Shown here: positions 1-8,617 of the stretch, in pieces
Layout: every line of letters starts with the position of its first letter
Numbering within the stretch: the first letter of the stretch is position 1
DNA from: Bradyrhizobium sp. CCGB01
Lineage (GTDB): Bacteria; Pseudomonadota; Alphaproteobacteria; Rhizobiales; Xanthobacteraceae
Assembly: GCF_024199795.1 (NCBI RefSeq)
Contig: NZ_JANADK010000001.1
Span: forward strand, 6,758,001 to 6,822,000
Reading direction: 5' to 3'
Length of the DNA stretch: 64,000 bases
Made by a program: the position numbers and the translations under genes
The notes under the pieces: model-generated
Told to the model about the DNA's origin: nothing
Seen by the model: only the letters and a program-made list of their open reading frames with translations
The model's database searches: none

Positions 1-51
1 AAGACCATTCAGGTGGGCGAGCTGCCCTGGGGTATCACGATCGCGCCATGA
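1..51 (+). CDS. 3' end of PQQ-catabolism-associated beta-propeller protein (partial)
   Basis: The window opens inside a reading frame that ends at the TGA at 49-51; the last 16 residues read KTIQVGELPWGITIAP. This tail, with its T-I-x-V-G-x-L-P-W-G pattern, is what I know from the C-terminal blade of YVTN-type beta-propeller proteins that precede the PQQ-associated ABC transporter genes. Its stop overlaps the next start (ATGA), so it is translationally coupled to the ATPase gene. Only the end is visible, so the identification rests on the tail plus context. Confidence 0.6.
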   Translation, partial: KTIQVGELPWGITIAP

Positions 52-854
52 CCAGCCCTGCCCCCATCGCCGAACAGCGCGAGACGCCACGGACTGATCC
101 GGCCGCGGTGCCAGCGCTGTCGATCGGCGGCGTCAGCCATGCTTACGGGCCGCGCCGGGCGCTGATGGACGTCTCCTTCAATGTGCAGCCCGCGAGCTTC
201 ACCGCCCTGCTCGGCCTCAATGGCGCCGGCAAGAGCACGCTGTTCTCGCTCGTCACGCGCCTCTTCGGCATCCAGAGCGGCCGCGTCGGCATTTTCGGCC
301 ACGACATCAGCAAGAGCCCCGGCGAGGCGCTGCGGCTGCTCGGCGTCGTGTTCCAGCCGCGCACGCTCGATCTCGACCTGTCGCTGACGCAGAACCTGCT
401 CTATCACGCCGCGCTGCACGGCATCAGCCGGCGCGAGGCCGCCGCGCGTAGCGTCGAACTGCTCGGCCGCATCGGGCTCTCGGAGCGCGCCGGCAGCAAG
501 GTGCGCGACCTCTCGGGTGGCCAGATGCGGCGACTGGAGATCGCCCGGGCGCTGCTGCACCGGCCGCGGCTGCTCCTGCTGGACGAGCCGACCGTCGGCC
601 TCGACGTCAAGGCGCGCGCCGACATCATCAGCCATGTCCGCCAGCTCGTGACCGAGCAAGGCATCGGCGTGCTCTGGGCCACGCATCTGTTCGACGAGAT
701 CATGCCCGGCGACGAACTCGTGGTGCTGCACCAGGGCAAGGTACTGGCGCAGGGGCCGATGAGCCGCGTCATTACCGAGGCGGGCGCGCAGGACGTCAAC
801 ACCGCCTTCATGCGCCTGACCGGTGCGCAAACGATGCCGGGAGGAGGCGCATGA
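48..854 (+). CDS. ABC transporter ATP-binding protein of the PQQ-dependent alcohol dehydrogenase system
   Basis: This 268-residue nucleotide-binding subunit powers the membrane protein encoded next. Visible motifs are Walker A (GLNGAGKST, about residue 56), an ABC signature LSGGQMRRLEIARAL, Walker B LLLLDEP followed by the D-loop VGLD, and the switch histidine in WATHLFDE. The C-terminal part resembles ATPases of ABC-2 type exporters. The start ATG overlaps the stop of the upstream propeller gene and the stop overlaps the permease start by 4 bp, so the three genes form one operon. The family is known beside PQQ alcohol dehydrogenases (PedC-type systems), but its cargo is not established; export or assembly of a quinoprotein component is inference. 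Confidence 0.88.
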   Translation: MTSPAPIAEQRETPRTDPAAVPALSIGGVSHAYGPRRALMDVSFNVQPASFTALLGLNGAGKSTLFSLVTRLFGIQSGRVGIFGHDISKSPGEALRLLGVVFQPRTLDLDLSLTQNLLYHAALHGISRREAAARSVELLGRIGLSERAGSKVRDLSGGQMRRLEIARALLHRPRLLLLDEPTVGLDVKARADIISHVRQLVTEQGIGVLWATHLFDEIMPGDELVVLHQGKVLAQGPMSRVITEAGAQDVNTAFMRLTGAQTMPGGGA

Positions 855-1699
855 GCAGCATCACGACGCGGGATACACCGCGCGGTTTCTCGACCGCGGA
901 ATACATGACCTGCCTCACCGGCATCGTCTGGCGCGAGGGCCTGCGCTTCCTGCATCAGCGCGAGCGCTTCGTCTCGGCGCTGGTTCGGCCGCTGGTGTGG
1001 CTATTCATCTTCGCCGCCGGCTTCCGTCAGGTGCTGGGCATCTCCATCATCCCGCCCTACGAGACCTACATCCTCTACGAGGTCTATATCGCGCCCGGGC
1101 TGATGGCGATGATCCAGCTCTTCAACGGCATGCAGTCCTCACTTTCGATGGTCTATGACCGCGAGATGGGCAATATGCGGACGCTGCTGGTGAGCCCGCT
1201 GCCGCGCGGGTTCCTCCTGTTCTGCAAGCTGCTGGCGGGCACCGCCGTGTCGCTGCTCCAGGTCTATGCGTTCCTGCTGATCGCGTGGTTCTGGGACATC
1301 ACCCCGCCGCCATCGGGCTATCTCACCGTGCTGCCGGCGCTGATCCTGTCCGGACTGATGCTGGGCTCACTCGGCATGCTGATCTCCTCCGGCATCAAGC
1401 AGCTCGAGAGTTTCGCCGGCGTGATGAACTTCGTGATCTTCCCGATGTTCTTCGCCTCCTCCGCGCTCTACCCGCTCTGGCGGGTGCAGGAGGGCAGCCC
1501 CTACCTCTACTATCTCTGCGAGGCCAACCCGTTCACCCACGCGGTCGAACTCATCCGTTTTGCACTCTACGGGCAGATCAACTGGATCTCGCTGGCGGTG
1601 GTGGCAGCCTGCACAATCGTCTTCATGATCGGCGCGATTCTGGCCTATGATCCCTCGCGCGGGCTGGCGCGACGGGGTCCTGCGGGAGGCGAAGGATGA
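851..1699 (+). CDS. ABC-2 type permease, PQQ/alcohol system (PedC-like)
   Basis: This 282-residue inner-membrane protein has about six hydrophobic segments, for example around RPLVWLFIFAAGF, LLAGTAVSLLQVYAFLLIAWFW, VLPALILSGLMLGSLGMLI and LAVVAACTIVFMIGAILAYD. The architecture is that of ABC-2 exporters, with a short cytoplasmic N-terminus and no substrate-binding protein. It is the membrane partner of the upstream ATPase, overlapping it by 4 bp, and its own stop overlaps the next gene. Position in the cluster suggests a role in PQQ-dependent alcohol oxidation; the substrate is unknown. Confidence 0.87.
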   Translation: MSSITTRDTPRGFSTAEYMTCLTGIVWREGLRFLHQRERFVSALVRPLVWLFIFAAGFRQVLGISIIPPYETYILYEVYIAPGLMAMIQLFNGMQSSLSMVYDREMGNMRTLLVSPLPRGFLLFCKLLAGTAVSLLQVYAFLLIAWFWDITPPPSGYLTVLPALILSGLMLGSLGMLISSGIKQLESFAGVMNFVIFPMFFASSALYPLWRVQEGSPYLYYLCEANPFTHAVELIRFALYGQINWISLAVVAACTIVFMIGAILAYDPSRGLARRGPAGGEG

Positions 1700-2310
1700 G
1701 ATCGGGGATCGTGACCATAGCCGCTCTGGCGCTCGCTGTTGCAGGCACGGCTGCGCGCGCGGCCGATCCGCGCTATCCGGACTGGCCGTGCACGCAGGCA
1801 AAGGTGCCCGTGATTTCGCTCGCCGCGGTCTGGGCCGGCCCGGAACTCGGCGACGCCGAGACCAAATGGAAGGACGATGCCAAGGTCACCGCGCTTGTCT
1901 CAAAGCTGTCGGCGCGCAAGACGCCACTGGATGAGGCCGAGAAATCCGTGAAGGAATTTCTGGCCGGCTCCGCCTCCGACAAGACCGCGAATGCCAAATT
2001 GCTGTTCGCCGGCCTGTTTGACACGCTCAACGCCCAGCGTTCCCAGGTGATGAGCGGCCTCGAACGCGTCAGCCGCAAGCAGCGTGAGGCCGCCGACAAG
2101 ATTCGCGAGGAGACGATTCAGCTTCAGGCGCTGCAGGGCGCAACACCGCGCGACGAGGCCAAGGTCGAGGCGCTCAGCAACGAGCTGATCTGGAAGACCC
2201 GCATCTTCGAGGACCGTCACAAGGTGGTGAGGTTCGTCTGCGAGGTTCCAACCACGATCGACCAGCGCCTGTTCGCGCTCGGCCGCGTCATCCAACAGGA
2301 AATGGAATAG
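1696..2310 (+). CDS. Exported hypothetical protein of the PQQ cluster
   Basis: This 204-residue protein has a clear Sec signal peptide (MRSGIVTIAALALAVAG...ARAA, cleavage near residue 22). The mature part starts DPRYPDWPCTQAK, has one early and one late cysteine (PCT and VCEVP), and a long charged, probably helical coiled stretch in the middle (ERVSRKQREAADKIREETIQ). It is coupled to the permease gene by an ATGA overlap, so it probably acts in the periplasm with that ABC system. I do not recognise a named domain. Confidence 0.75.
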   Translation: MRSGIVTIAALALAVAGTAARAADPRYPDWPCTQAKVPVISLAAVWAGPELGDAETKWKDDAKVTALVSKLSARKTPLDEAEKSVKEFLAGSASDKTANAKLLFAGLFDTLNAQRSQVMSGLERVSRKQREAADKIREETIQLQALQGATPRDEAKVEALSNELIWKTRIFEDRHKVVRFVCEVPTTIDQRLFALGRVIQQEME

Positions 2311-2447
2311 CGTCAGGCCCGCTGACGGCTCACGAAAAGTTCCCGCCATCGCCTCGGGATTGTTAACCTTTTGCCGTGCTATCTGCCGGAACCAAATCCA
2401 TTTAAGGTGGCTTGTCGAAGTGAACTCCAAGACGTCGGGAGGCCTCG

Positions 2448-2747
2448 ATGGGAACAACAAAATTCATCTTCGCGAGCGTTGCAGCCATCAGCACGCTCGC
2501 ATCCGCTGCTTTTGCTGACGACATGACCGGAATGGTCACGAGAATCGACCGGCTCAACAGCACGATCTCGATCCAGCAGACACAGAAGGGCACGGTCGGC
2601 GCCAGCGGAGGCGGCGCCGGCGCGCTTCAGGAGTACAAGGCCAAGGACGCCGCGATGCTGGATGCCGTGCACGCCGGCGACAGGGTGACGTACTCGGCAA
2701 CTGACACCAACGGCACGGGCACGCTGACGAAGTTGCAGAAGCAGTAG
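2448..2747 (+). CDS. Small exported DUF1344/CusF-like OB-fold protein
   Basis: This 99-residue protein has a signal peptide ending near AAFADD. The mature part has the pattern G-M-V-T-R-I-D...I-S-I...AGDRVTY...GTGTLTKL of small five-strand OB-fold proteins such as DUF1344 and CusF. The Met and His copper ligands of CusF are absent, so copper binding is not expected. The ATG at 2448 is preceded by GGGAGG at about 2437-2443. It is monocistronic, separated from the operon upstream by 137 bp. The function is unknown. Confidence 0.7.
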   Translation: MGTTKFIFASVAAISTLASAAFADDMTGMVTRIDRLNSTISIQQTQKGTVGASGGGAGALQEYKAKDAAMLDAVHAGDRVTYSATDTNGTGTLTKLQKQ

Positions 2748-2760
2748 CAGTCTTCTGTGA

Positions 2761-2875
2761 CCATCCTTCGAGACGCCCGCCTTCGGCGGGCTCCTGAGGG
2801 TGAGGTCTGGTTTCGGCGAGATGTGAGACCCTCATGGTGAGGAGACCGCGAAGCGGTCGTCTCGAACCACGAGGG
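2761..2875. repeat. Intergenic palindromic repeat element
   Basis: The stretch between the converging genes contains nested hairpins: GCCCGCC-ttc-GGCGGGC at about 2774-2790 and GACCGC-gaa-GCGGTC further on. It opens with a CCATCCTTCGAGACGC block and closes with a TCTCGAACCACGAGGGC block; the ends TTCGAGA and TCTCGAA are inverted copies. I know this sequence type as a dispersed intergenic repeat of Bradyrhizobium and relatives. It may also end transcription from both sides. Confidence 0.6.
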
Positions 2876-2891
2876 CACTCGTGCAGTTTGC

Positions 2892-3449
2892 CTACTGCTC
2901 GGGCCGCGGCTCCGGCTGCGCCTCATCCGTCGGGAGCTTCGCACGCTCCCAGCCGTCGGTGCCATCGCGGTACCAGGCGACGTTGGCATAACCATACGCC
3001 AATGCGCGCTTGGCGGCGTTCCACGACATCCAGCAATCGGCCAGGCAATAGATCACGAGCAACGCGGTCTTGTCGCCGCGCGAGGCCAGCGCGAGGCCGC
3101 GCTGGAAATAATCGTCCATGGCGGGCGGCAGCGCGCCGTAGCCGGTGTCTGGAAGCCAGATGCTGCCCGGAATGTTTTTCCGCGGCGTATCGCGCCAGAC
3201 GGTGCCTTCGGGAAGGTTCTTCGGCTTCGGCGCGCGTGGCAGCACGTCGATGAACGCGCCACTCTTCGCACGCCAGATCGCTTCGGCCTCTCCAGTCGTC
3301 AGCACGCGCGCTCCGGCGAGCGTCGCAGGCACCGGCGCGCGGTAATTGTCGGCGCGATACCCCTCGGGCTCGAACGGCTCCTGCTGCTGCGTCAACGCCG
3401 GCGCCGCCAGACTGGCGGCGAGCAGCGCGGCGGCAAGCTGTCGCCTCAT
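2892..3449 (-). CDS. PQQ-dependent catabolism-associated CXXCW-motif protein
   Basis: This 185-residue periplasmic protein has a signal peptide (residues 1-20). The family hallmark is the CLADCW motif (Cys135, Cys139, Trp140) followed by MSWNAAKRAL and ending in WYRDGTDGWE. The overall fold looks rhodanese-like (GAFIDVLPRAPKP...IPGSIWLPDTGYG). The family accompanies PQQ alcohol dehydrogenases and the paired cysteines suggest a redox or cofactor-handling role. The ATG at 3449 overlaps the stop of the upstream binding-protein gene by 4 bp. A longer reading frame exists upstream but would run through that neighbour. Confidence 0.85.
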   Translation of the reverse strand: MRRQLAAALLAASLAAPALTQQQEPFEPEGYRADNYRAPVPATLAGARVLTTGEAEAIWRAKSGAFIDVLPRAPKPKNLPEGTVWRDTPRKNIPGSIWLPDTGYGALPPAMDDYFQRGLALASRGDKTALLVIYCLADCWMSWNAAKRALAYGYANVAWYRDGTDGWERAKLPTDEAQPEPRPEQ

Positions 3450-4327
3450 GGCGTCTTCTTGGCCGTCTCCGCACCGAGCGGCCGGTCGCTCTCGTCGAGC
3501 AGCGGCACGCCGAAGTCGAGCAGGATCTTGTTGATCTCGCCCTGGTTCTCCTGGATCAGCTTGTTGAGCTGCCGCTTCCAGTTCTGGTCGGCGGGACGCA
3601 CGCCCATGCCGATGCGATAGACCAGCTTCGGCCCGCTGGTTTCCTTCACCAGCGGCGTGACGTGAATCGAGCCGGCCTTCTTCGCATAATACCCGGCCAT
3701 CGGTCCCCACAACACGCCGGCGTCGATCTTGCCGGCGACGAGATCGTCGACCATCGCCTGCGCCGAATTGTCGAAGCGCGTGTCGATCATCAGCGGATAG
3801 GGTTTTGCATCGCCCATCAGACCGGCCAGCGCCATGTTGGTCGCCGGCGGCGTGCCGGCGACGATGCCGACATGCTTGCCCTTCAGGCGCGCGTCTTCGA
3901 GCGTATCGACGTCCTCGAGCCCGCTGCCGGTCTTGGCAACGAGCGCATAGCTCGTGCGGTAATAGGGATTGGTGCCCTGCACGAGGTCATCGCCTTGCGG
4001 AAATCCCATGATGACGTCGCAGCGATGCGCGCCCAGCGTCATGCGCACGAAGCCGGTGGCCTGCGGGAAGAAGACGTAGTCGAGTTTCTTCTGGAGCTTG
4101 TCCGCGAGCAGCTCGGCGAGCTTGTTCTCGAACCCCTCGCCCTTTTCATTGGAGAAAGGCAGATTGCGCGGGTCGGCGCAGACACGCAGCACCTTTGGGT
4201 CGACCAGCTCGAACGAGAGGTCGCCGGTCTCGCTGGTCTGCGCGATGGCGACGTCGCCGAGCGCGCAGGATGCAGCCAGGACCCACATTGAAAACAACCA
4301 GCGACGATATCGTCCGGCCTCCGTCAT
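3446..4327 (-). CDS. Quinoprotein dehydrogenase-associated ABC-type substrate-binding protein (MxaJ/XoxJ-like)
   Basis: This 293-residue protein of the extracellular solute-binding family 3 type carries a signal peptide ending near VAIAQ. Features include LRVCADPRNLPFSNEKGEGFEN at the start of lobe 1 and DVIMGFPQGDD. Relatives sit in methanol and alcohol dehydrogenase clusters and are thought to help mature or activate the dehydrogenase rather than import a solute. The start at 4327 is chosen because AGGAGG lies 8 bp upstream; an ATG 15 codons earlier lacks a ribosome site. It overlaps the CXXCW gene and is divergent from the metallohydrolase gene, sharing a 132-bp promoter region. Confidence 0.85.
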   Translation of the reverse strand: MTEAGRYRRWLFSMWVLAASCALGDVAIAQTSETGDLSFELVDPKVLRVCADPRNLPFSNEKGEGFENKLAELLADKLQKKLDYVFFPQATGFVRMTLGAHRCDVIMGFPQGDDLVQGTNPYYRTSYALVAKTGSGLEDVDTLEDARLKGKHVGIVAGTPPATNMALAGLMGDAKPYPLMIDTRFDNSAQAMVDDLVAGKIDAGVLWGPMAGYYAKKAGSIHVTPLVKETSGPKLVYRIGMGVRPADQNWKRQLNKLIQENQGEINKILLDFGVPLLDESDRPLGAETAKKTP

Positions 4328-4459
4328 CGCGCTTCCTCCTCGGTTCGTTTGAATGCTAGCCATGCAACGCATGACGCGCCATGTCTTGCCAAACTTTGTG
4401 CTGGCTTGTTGACTTTGCTGCAGTGCAATGCGGTCAACCCTTTGAACTGAGGCGGAAAA

Positions 4460-5386
4460 GTGTCTCGCATCGCTCTCGTGATCGCAGCCTTGTCCCTGCT
4501 GGGGACAGCGACGCTAGCACGTGCCCGAGCGGCCGAATTGCCTGTGAGCGAAGTCGCACCGGGAATCTTCGTACACTCCGGGACCATCGCGCTCATGACC
4601 CGCGAGAACGAAGGGGACATCGCCAATGTCGGCTTCATCGTCGGCGAGGACGCGGTGGCCGTGATCGACACCGGCGGCAGCCTCCGCGAGGGCGAGGCGC
4701 TGCTGGCGGCGGTGCGGGCTCGCACCTCCAAGCCGATCCGCTACGTCATCAACACCCACGGCCATCCCGACCATGTCTTCGGCAACGCGGCCTTTGTCGC
4801 GGAGGGAACCAGCTTCGTCGGCCACAGCAAGCTGCCGCAGGCGATGGCGAGCCGTGGGCCGTATTATCTCGACAATTTCAGGCGCATCATGGGCAGCGAG
4901 CTGATCGATCCAGTGAAGATCGTGCCACCCACAATGCTCGTGTCAGACACGCTGACACTCGATCTCGGCGCGCGCCGCTTGACCTTGCGCGCATGGCCGG
5001 CCGGGCACAGCGACAACGATCTGACGGTGTTCGACGAGACGAGCAAGACGCTGTTCGCCGGCGACCTCGTCTTTCTCCGCCACATTCCGGTCATGGACGG
5101 CAGCATCCGCGGCTGGCTCGAAACGCTGAGAGGGTTGGAGGCCATCCCGGCGCTACGCGTCGTTCCGGGTCACGGACCCGTGAGCAACTGGCCTGCCGCG
5201 CTGGCCGATGAACGACGTTATTTGTCGACACTTCTGTCCGACGTCCGCGCGCTGAACAAGAAGGGCGAGCCAATCCGGGCCGCCGCGGACACGGCGGCCG
5301 CATCGGAGCGGCCGCACTGGCAGCTGTTCGACGACTACAACGCCCGCAACGCAACCGCAGCATTCTCGGAAATTGAATGGGAGTAG
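4460..5386 (+). CDS. Quinoprotein relay system zinc metallohydrolase (MBL fold)
   Basis: This 308-residue exported metallo-beta-lactamase-fold protein starts at GTG, with a signal peptide ending near ARAAE. Metal-binding motifs are HGHPDH in [13 protein letters not shown], then WPAGHSDND, the bridging Asp in FAGDLVF and the late histidine in VVPGHGP. SoxH-related hydrolases of this kind are found in PQQ dehydrogenase clusters together with SoxYZ-like carriers. It opens a rightward unit with the SoxYZ-like gene, whose start lies 46 bp downstream. The substrate is not known. Confidence 0.83.
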   Translation: MSRIALVIAALSLLGTATLARARAAELPVSEVAPGIFVHSGTIALMTRENEGDIANVGFIVGEDAVAVIDTGGSLREGEALLAAVRARTSKPIRYVINTHGHPDHVFGNAAFVAEGTSFVGHSKLPQAMASRGPYYLDNFRRIMGSELIDPVKIVPPTMLVSDTLTLDLGARRLTLRAWPAGHSDNDLTVFDETSKTLFAGDLVFLRHIPVMDGSIRGWLETLRGLEAIPALRVVPGHGPVSNWPAALADERRYLSTLLSDVRALNKKGEPIRAAADTAAASERPHWQLFDDYNARNATAAFSEIEWE

Positions 5387-5432
5387 CGGGCGCGCTACGA
5401 TGGCCGAGACATTGCTTCGTCCGCACAGGACC

Positions 5433-6257
5433 ATGACCATGATCGGATGCACGCGCCGCCTGAGCTTGATCGCCCTACTCCTTGGCATCGCCTTCGCCGT
5501 GCCGGCGACTGCCGAAGAGGCCGATGATCCCTGGCCGGGCCTGGTGCAGGACATCTTCAGCAACCGTCCGATGAATGACGGCGGCGCCGTCATCGGCATC
5601 GAGATGCCCTATCGCGCCGAGGACGCCGCCATCGTGCCGGTGACCCTGCGCAGCAAGCTATCGCCCGGCGACAGCAGGCGCATCCGCTCGATCACGCTCG
5701 TGATCGACCGCAACCCCGCGCCAATGGCGGCCAGGTTCGAGCTCGGCGCGGATGCCAACGTCACCGAGATCTCCACGCGCGTGCGCGTCAACAACTACAC
5801 CGACGTCCACGCCGTCGCCGAGCTCAGCGACGGCCAGCTCTATGTCTCGAAAGTCTATGTGAAGGCCTCCGGCGGCTGCTCGGCACCGGCAGGAAAGAAT
5901 ATCGAGGAAGCCAAAAATCGCCTCGGCCAGATGCGCTACCGGCAGTTCGCGCGCGAGGAAGCGCCGGCGAGCCGCGTCCGCGAAGCGCAGATCATGATCG
6001 GCCATCCCAACAATTCCGGGCTCCAGATGGACCAGGTCACGCAGCTCTACATCCCCGCCTTTTTCGTCGACCAGCTGAAGCTGACGCAAGACGACAGCCC
6101 AGTGCTGTCGATGGAAGGCGGCATCTCGATCTCGGAAGATCCCAATCTGCGCTTCACCTATGTCTCCAACGGCGCCAAGCGTTTCCGTGCGGAGGCGAAG
6201 GATACGGATGGCCACATCTTCCGCAATGAATGGGATGTGGAGAAGCCGGGGACGTGA
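5433..6257 (+). CDS. Quinoprotein dehydrogenase-associated SoxYZ-like carrier
   Basis: This is an about 274-residue periplasmic fusion of a SoxY-like and a SoxZ-like half. The first half (DDPWPGLVQDIFSNRPMND...) ends in a GGCSAPAG segment, where the cysteine corresponds to the swinging-arm cysteine of SoxY. The second half carries SoxZ-like IMIGHPNNSGLQMDQVT and VDQLKLTQDDSPVLSMEGG. In Sox systems the cysteine carries sulfur intermediates; in quinoprotein clusters the cargo is unknown. In-frame starts exist at 5373 (TTG), 5400, 5433 and 5439; the signal peptide fits 5433 or 5439. Confidence 0.83.
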   Translation: MTMIGCTRRLSLIALLLGIAFAVPATAEEADDPWPGLVQDIFSNRPMNDGGAVIGIEMPYRAEDAAIVPVTLRSKLSPGDSRRIRSITLVIDRNPAPMAARFELGADANVTEISTRVRVNNYTDVHAVAELSDGQLYVSKVYVKASGGCSAPAGKNIEEAKNRLGQMRYRQFAREEAPASRVREAQIMIGHPNNSGLQMDQVTQLYIPAFFVDQLKLTQDDSPVLSMEGGISISEDPNLRFTYVSNGAKRFRAEAKDTDGHIFRNEWDVEKPGT

Positions 6258-6271
6258 GATGCACCTTCTTA

Positions 6272-6426
6272 CCCTCTCCCCTTGCGGGAGAGGGTGGCTC
6301 GCCGCAATAGCGGCGAGACGGGTGAGGGGTATGTCTCCGCGAGCGACTCTCTCAAACGTCTGAACACGAGGAGAGATACCCCTCATCCGGCGCTTCGCGC
6401 CACCTTCTCCCGCAAGGGGAGAAGGG
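6272..6426. repeat. Long inverted-repeat intergenic element (copy 1)
   Basis: The outer arms CCCTCTCCCCTTGCGGGAG and CTCCCGCAAGGGGAGAAGGG are near-perfect inverted copies about 110 bp apart, each itself a hairpin. Between them lie GTGAGGGGTATGTCTCCGCG and a GGCGC-ttc-GCGCC hairpin. A second copy with the same internal order is at 28,159-28,288 and a fragment at 10,899-10,923. It lies between converging genes and may act as a terminator. Confidence 0.75.
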
Positions 6427-6450
6427 ATTGCACCGTCTATGCCGCGACAG

Positions 6451-6810
6451 TCAGAAACACCTCACTTCGGCCTCCGCCTGCGCGCGGCGCAAATCATTCA
6501 CGGCCGTGTTCGCCTGCTCGGACGTCCGGAACTGGACACCGAGATTGCCGCGCACCTGGGACATGCTGAGCGCGGTCTCGGCGGTGACGTAGCGGTCATA
6601 GGACACGATCGACGCGACGACGTCGATCGAGCATGAGCACTGCTCGATCGATTGCCGGCTTTCGCCGTTGGCCTTCATGCAGCCATAGACGTACTCGGCA
6701 CGTGCCGAGGTCGGGTAATCATTGGCGTCCTCGGCGCGCGCGGCGTACGCGGTCGCTGTCAGCACCGCCAATGCGGCGACAATCGGTCGTAGCTGTCCCG
6801 CCAGATTCAT
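6451..6810 (-). CDS. Small exported four-cysteine protein in the quinoprotein cluster
   Basis: This 119-residue protein has a signal peptide (cleavage near residue 26, AARAE). The mature region holds Cys44, a CSC pair (Cys58 and Cys60) and a near-terminal Cys118, consistent with disulfides or metal binding. The start at 6810 is supported by GGGAGGA a few bases upstream; the frame could extend 27 codons but without a signal peptide. It is divergent from the ABC substrate-binding gene at 6898. I recognise no named family, although I believe similar proteins recur near quinoproteins. Confidence 0.7.
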   Translation of the reverse strand: MNLAGQLRPIVAALAVLTATAYAARAEDANDYPTSARAEYVYGCMKANGESRQSIEQCSCSIDVVASIVSYDRYVTAETALSMSQVRGNLGVQFRTSEQANTAVNDLRRAQAEAEVRCF

Positions 6811-6897
6811 GAGCGTCCTCCCGCTGGTTGCGACGAAAGCTATGCTATGCGTATTGTCCTGAAAAGCACTCCCTTCGAGGAAACGGCTCACAAGGTG

Positions 6898-7878
6898 ATG
6901 AGAGTTTTGGGACGAACATTGGCGCTCGCGATGGCGCTGGCGATGACGCTGGCCACAAGCGGCCGCGCCGCCGACAATATTCGCCTTGCGGTGCAGAAGA
7001 CCGGAACATTCTCCTGGGAACTGGCCACGATCCGCAGCGCCGGTCTCGACAAGGAGGCCGACCTCTCGCTCGAGGTGACCGAGCTCGCCAGCCCCGAAGC
7101 CGGCAAGATCGCGCTCCGTGCCGGCAGTGCCGACATCATGCTGTCGGACTGGCTGTGGGTGTCGCGCGAGCGTGCGCTCGGCGCCAAGCTCACCTTCTAC
7201 CCCTATTCCAGCGCGCTCGGCGCGGTGATGGTGCCGGCCGCCTCGCCGATCAAGACCCTCGCCGATCTCAAGGGGCGAAAGCTAGCCGTCGGCGGCGGTC
7301 CCATCGACAAGAGCTGGCTGATGCTTCAGGCGCGGATGAAGCAGGACGGCATTGACCTGAAGTCGGACGCGACCATCGTCTATGGCGCCCCGCCCTTGAT
7401 CGCCGCCAAGGCGCTCGACGGCGAGATGGACGCGAGCCTGAACTTCTGGAATTTCTGCGCGCAGCTCGAGGCCAAGGGCTTTCGCCGCCTCGCCGGCATC
7501 GAGGACATTTTACCGAAGTTGGGAGCCAAGGGCGCGGTGTCCGCGGTCGGTTATGTCTTCGACGAGAGCTGGGCCGCCAGCCACCGCGATACGGTAGCGC
7601 GCTTCATTGCGATGACCCGCAAGGCCAAGCAGCTGCTGGTCACCTCGGACGCGGCCTGGGACAAGATCGCGCCACTCACCGGCGCGAGCGATCCGGCCAT
7701 GCTCAAGACCTACCGCGACCGCTATCGCGACGGCATTCCGCGCCGGAGCATCGCGGACGAGGAGGCTGATGCGCGCGTGCTCTATCGCGTGCTCGCCGGG
7801 ATCGGCGGACGCGACCTGGTCGGGCCGGCGGCCGAGCTCGATCCCGGCACTTTCTATCATGCGGTCCCCGGAGACTGA
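6898..7878 (+). CDS. ABC transporter substrate-binding protein, NitT/TauT type, quinoprotein cluster
   Basis: This 326-residue periplasmic binding protein has a signal peptide (RTLALAMALAMTLATSGRAAD). Typical features are GADI-type text in RAGSADIMLSDWLWVSRER, the hinge region VGGGPIDKSWLMLQ and a helical C-terminus. It begins a three-gene ABC operon with permease and ATPase starts overlapping. The frame extends 17 codons further upstream, but the signal peptide argues for 6898. Such transporters are known in PQQ alcohol dehydrogenase clusters; the ligand is not established. Confidence 0.83.
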   Translation: MRVLGRTLALAMALAMTLATSGRAADNIRLAVQKTGTFSWELATIRSAGLDKEADLSLEVTELASPEAGKIALRAGSADIMLSDWLWVSRERALGAKLTFYPYSSALGAVMVPAASPIKTLADLKGRKLAVGGGPIDKSWLMLQARMKQDGIDLKSDATIVYGAPPLIAAKALDGEMDASLNFWNFCAQLEAKGFRRLAGIEDILPKLGAKGAVSAVGYVFDESWAASHRDTVARFIAMTRKAKQLLVTSDAAWDKIAPLTGASDPAMLKTYRDRYRDGIPRRSIADEEADARVLYRVLAGIGGRDLVGPAAELDPGTFYHAVPGD

Positions 7879-8617
7879 GGTGCTGCGTCTTCTGTCGTTT
7901 GCCCTGTTTCTCGCGATCTGGTGGACCGCCGCGCTGTTCGTCGGCGGCGCAAAGCTGCCCTCCCCGCCGGCCGTGCTCAACGTCATCATCGCCGAGGCAT
8001 CGAGCGGCGCGCTGTTCCTGCATCTCGGCGCCACGCTCGCCCGCGTCGCGCTTGCCTTCGTGCTGGCGATGTCGCTCGGCAGCGCCATCGGTTACCTGAT
8101 GGGACGGGTGAAGCTCGCCGACCGGCTTTGCGATCCCTGGCTGATCCTGCTCCTGAACCTGCCGGCACTGGTCGTGATCGTGCTGGCCTATATCTGGGCG
8201 GGGCTGACCGAGGCAGCCGCAATTGCCGCGATCGCCATCAACAAGCTGCCAACCGCCATCGTCACCTTGCGCGAGGGCACGCGCGCGCTCGACCGTTCGC
8301 TCGACGAGATGGCAACCGTGTTCGCAATGCCGCGCTGGCGCGCGTTCCGCCATGTCGTGCTGCCGCAGCTTGCACCCTATATCGCGGCATCTGCCCGCTC
8401 CGGATTGTCGCTGGTGTGGAAGATTGTGCTGGTCGCCGAACTGCTGGGACGGCCGAACGGCGTCGGCTTCGAGATCGGGGTCGCCTTCCAGCTGTTCGAC
8501 ACGCCGCGGCTGCTCGCCTATTCCCTGACATTCGCCGCCGTCGTGCTCGTCATCGAAACCTTGCTGGTGCAGCCGTTCGAAGCCCGCGCAACACGGTGGC
8601 GGCCCCGTGCGGCTTGA
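7859..8617 (+). CDS. ABC transporter permease, NitT/TauT type
   Basis: This is a 252-residue inner-membrane subunit with about six membrane helices and the conserved cytoplasmic EAA-like loop (LDEMATVFAMPRWRAFRHVVLPQLAPYI). The start could be ATG 7859, overlapping the upstream gene by 20 bp, or GTG 7880 just after its stop. It pairs with the ATPase that overlaps its 3' end. Confidence 0.85.
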   Translation: MRSPETEVLRLLSFALFLAIWWTAALFVGGAKLPSPPAVLNVIIAEASSGALFLHLGATLARVALAFVLAMSLGSAIGYLMGRVKLADRLCDPWLILLLNLPALVVIVLAYIWAGLTEAAAIAAIAINKLPTAIVTLREGTRALDRSLDEMATVFAMPRWRAFRHVVLPQLAPYIAASARSGLSLVWKIVLVAELLGRPNGVGFEIGVAFQLFDTPRLLAYSLTFAAVVLVIETLLVQPFEARATRWRPRAA

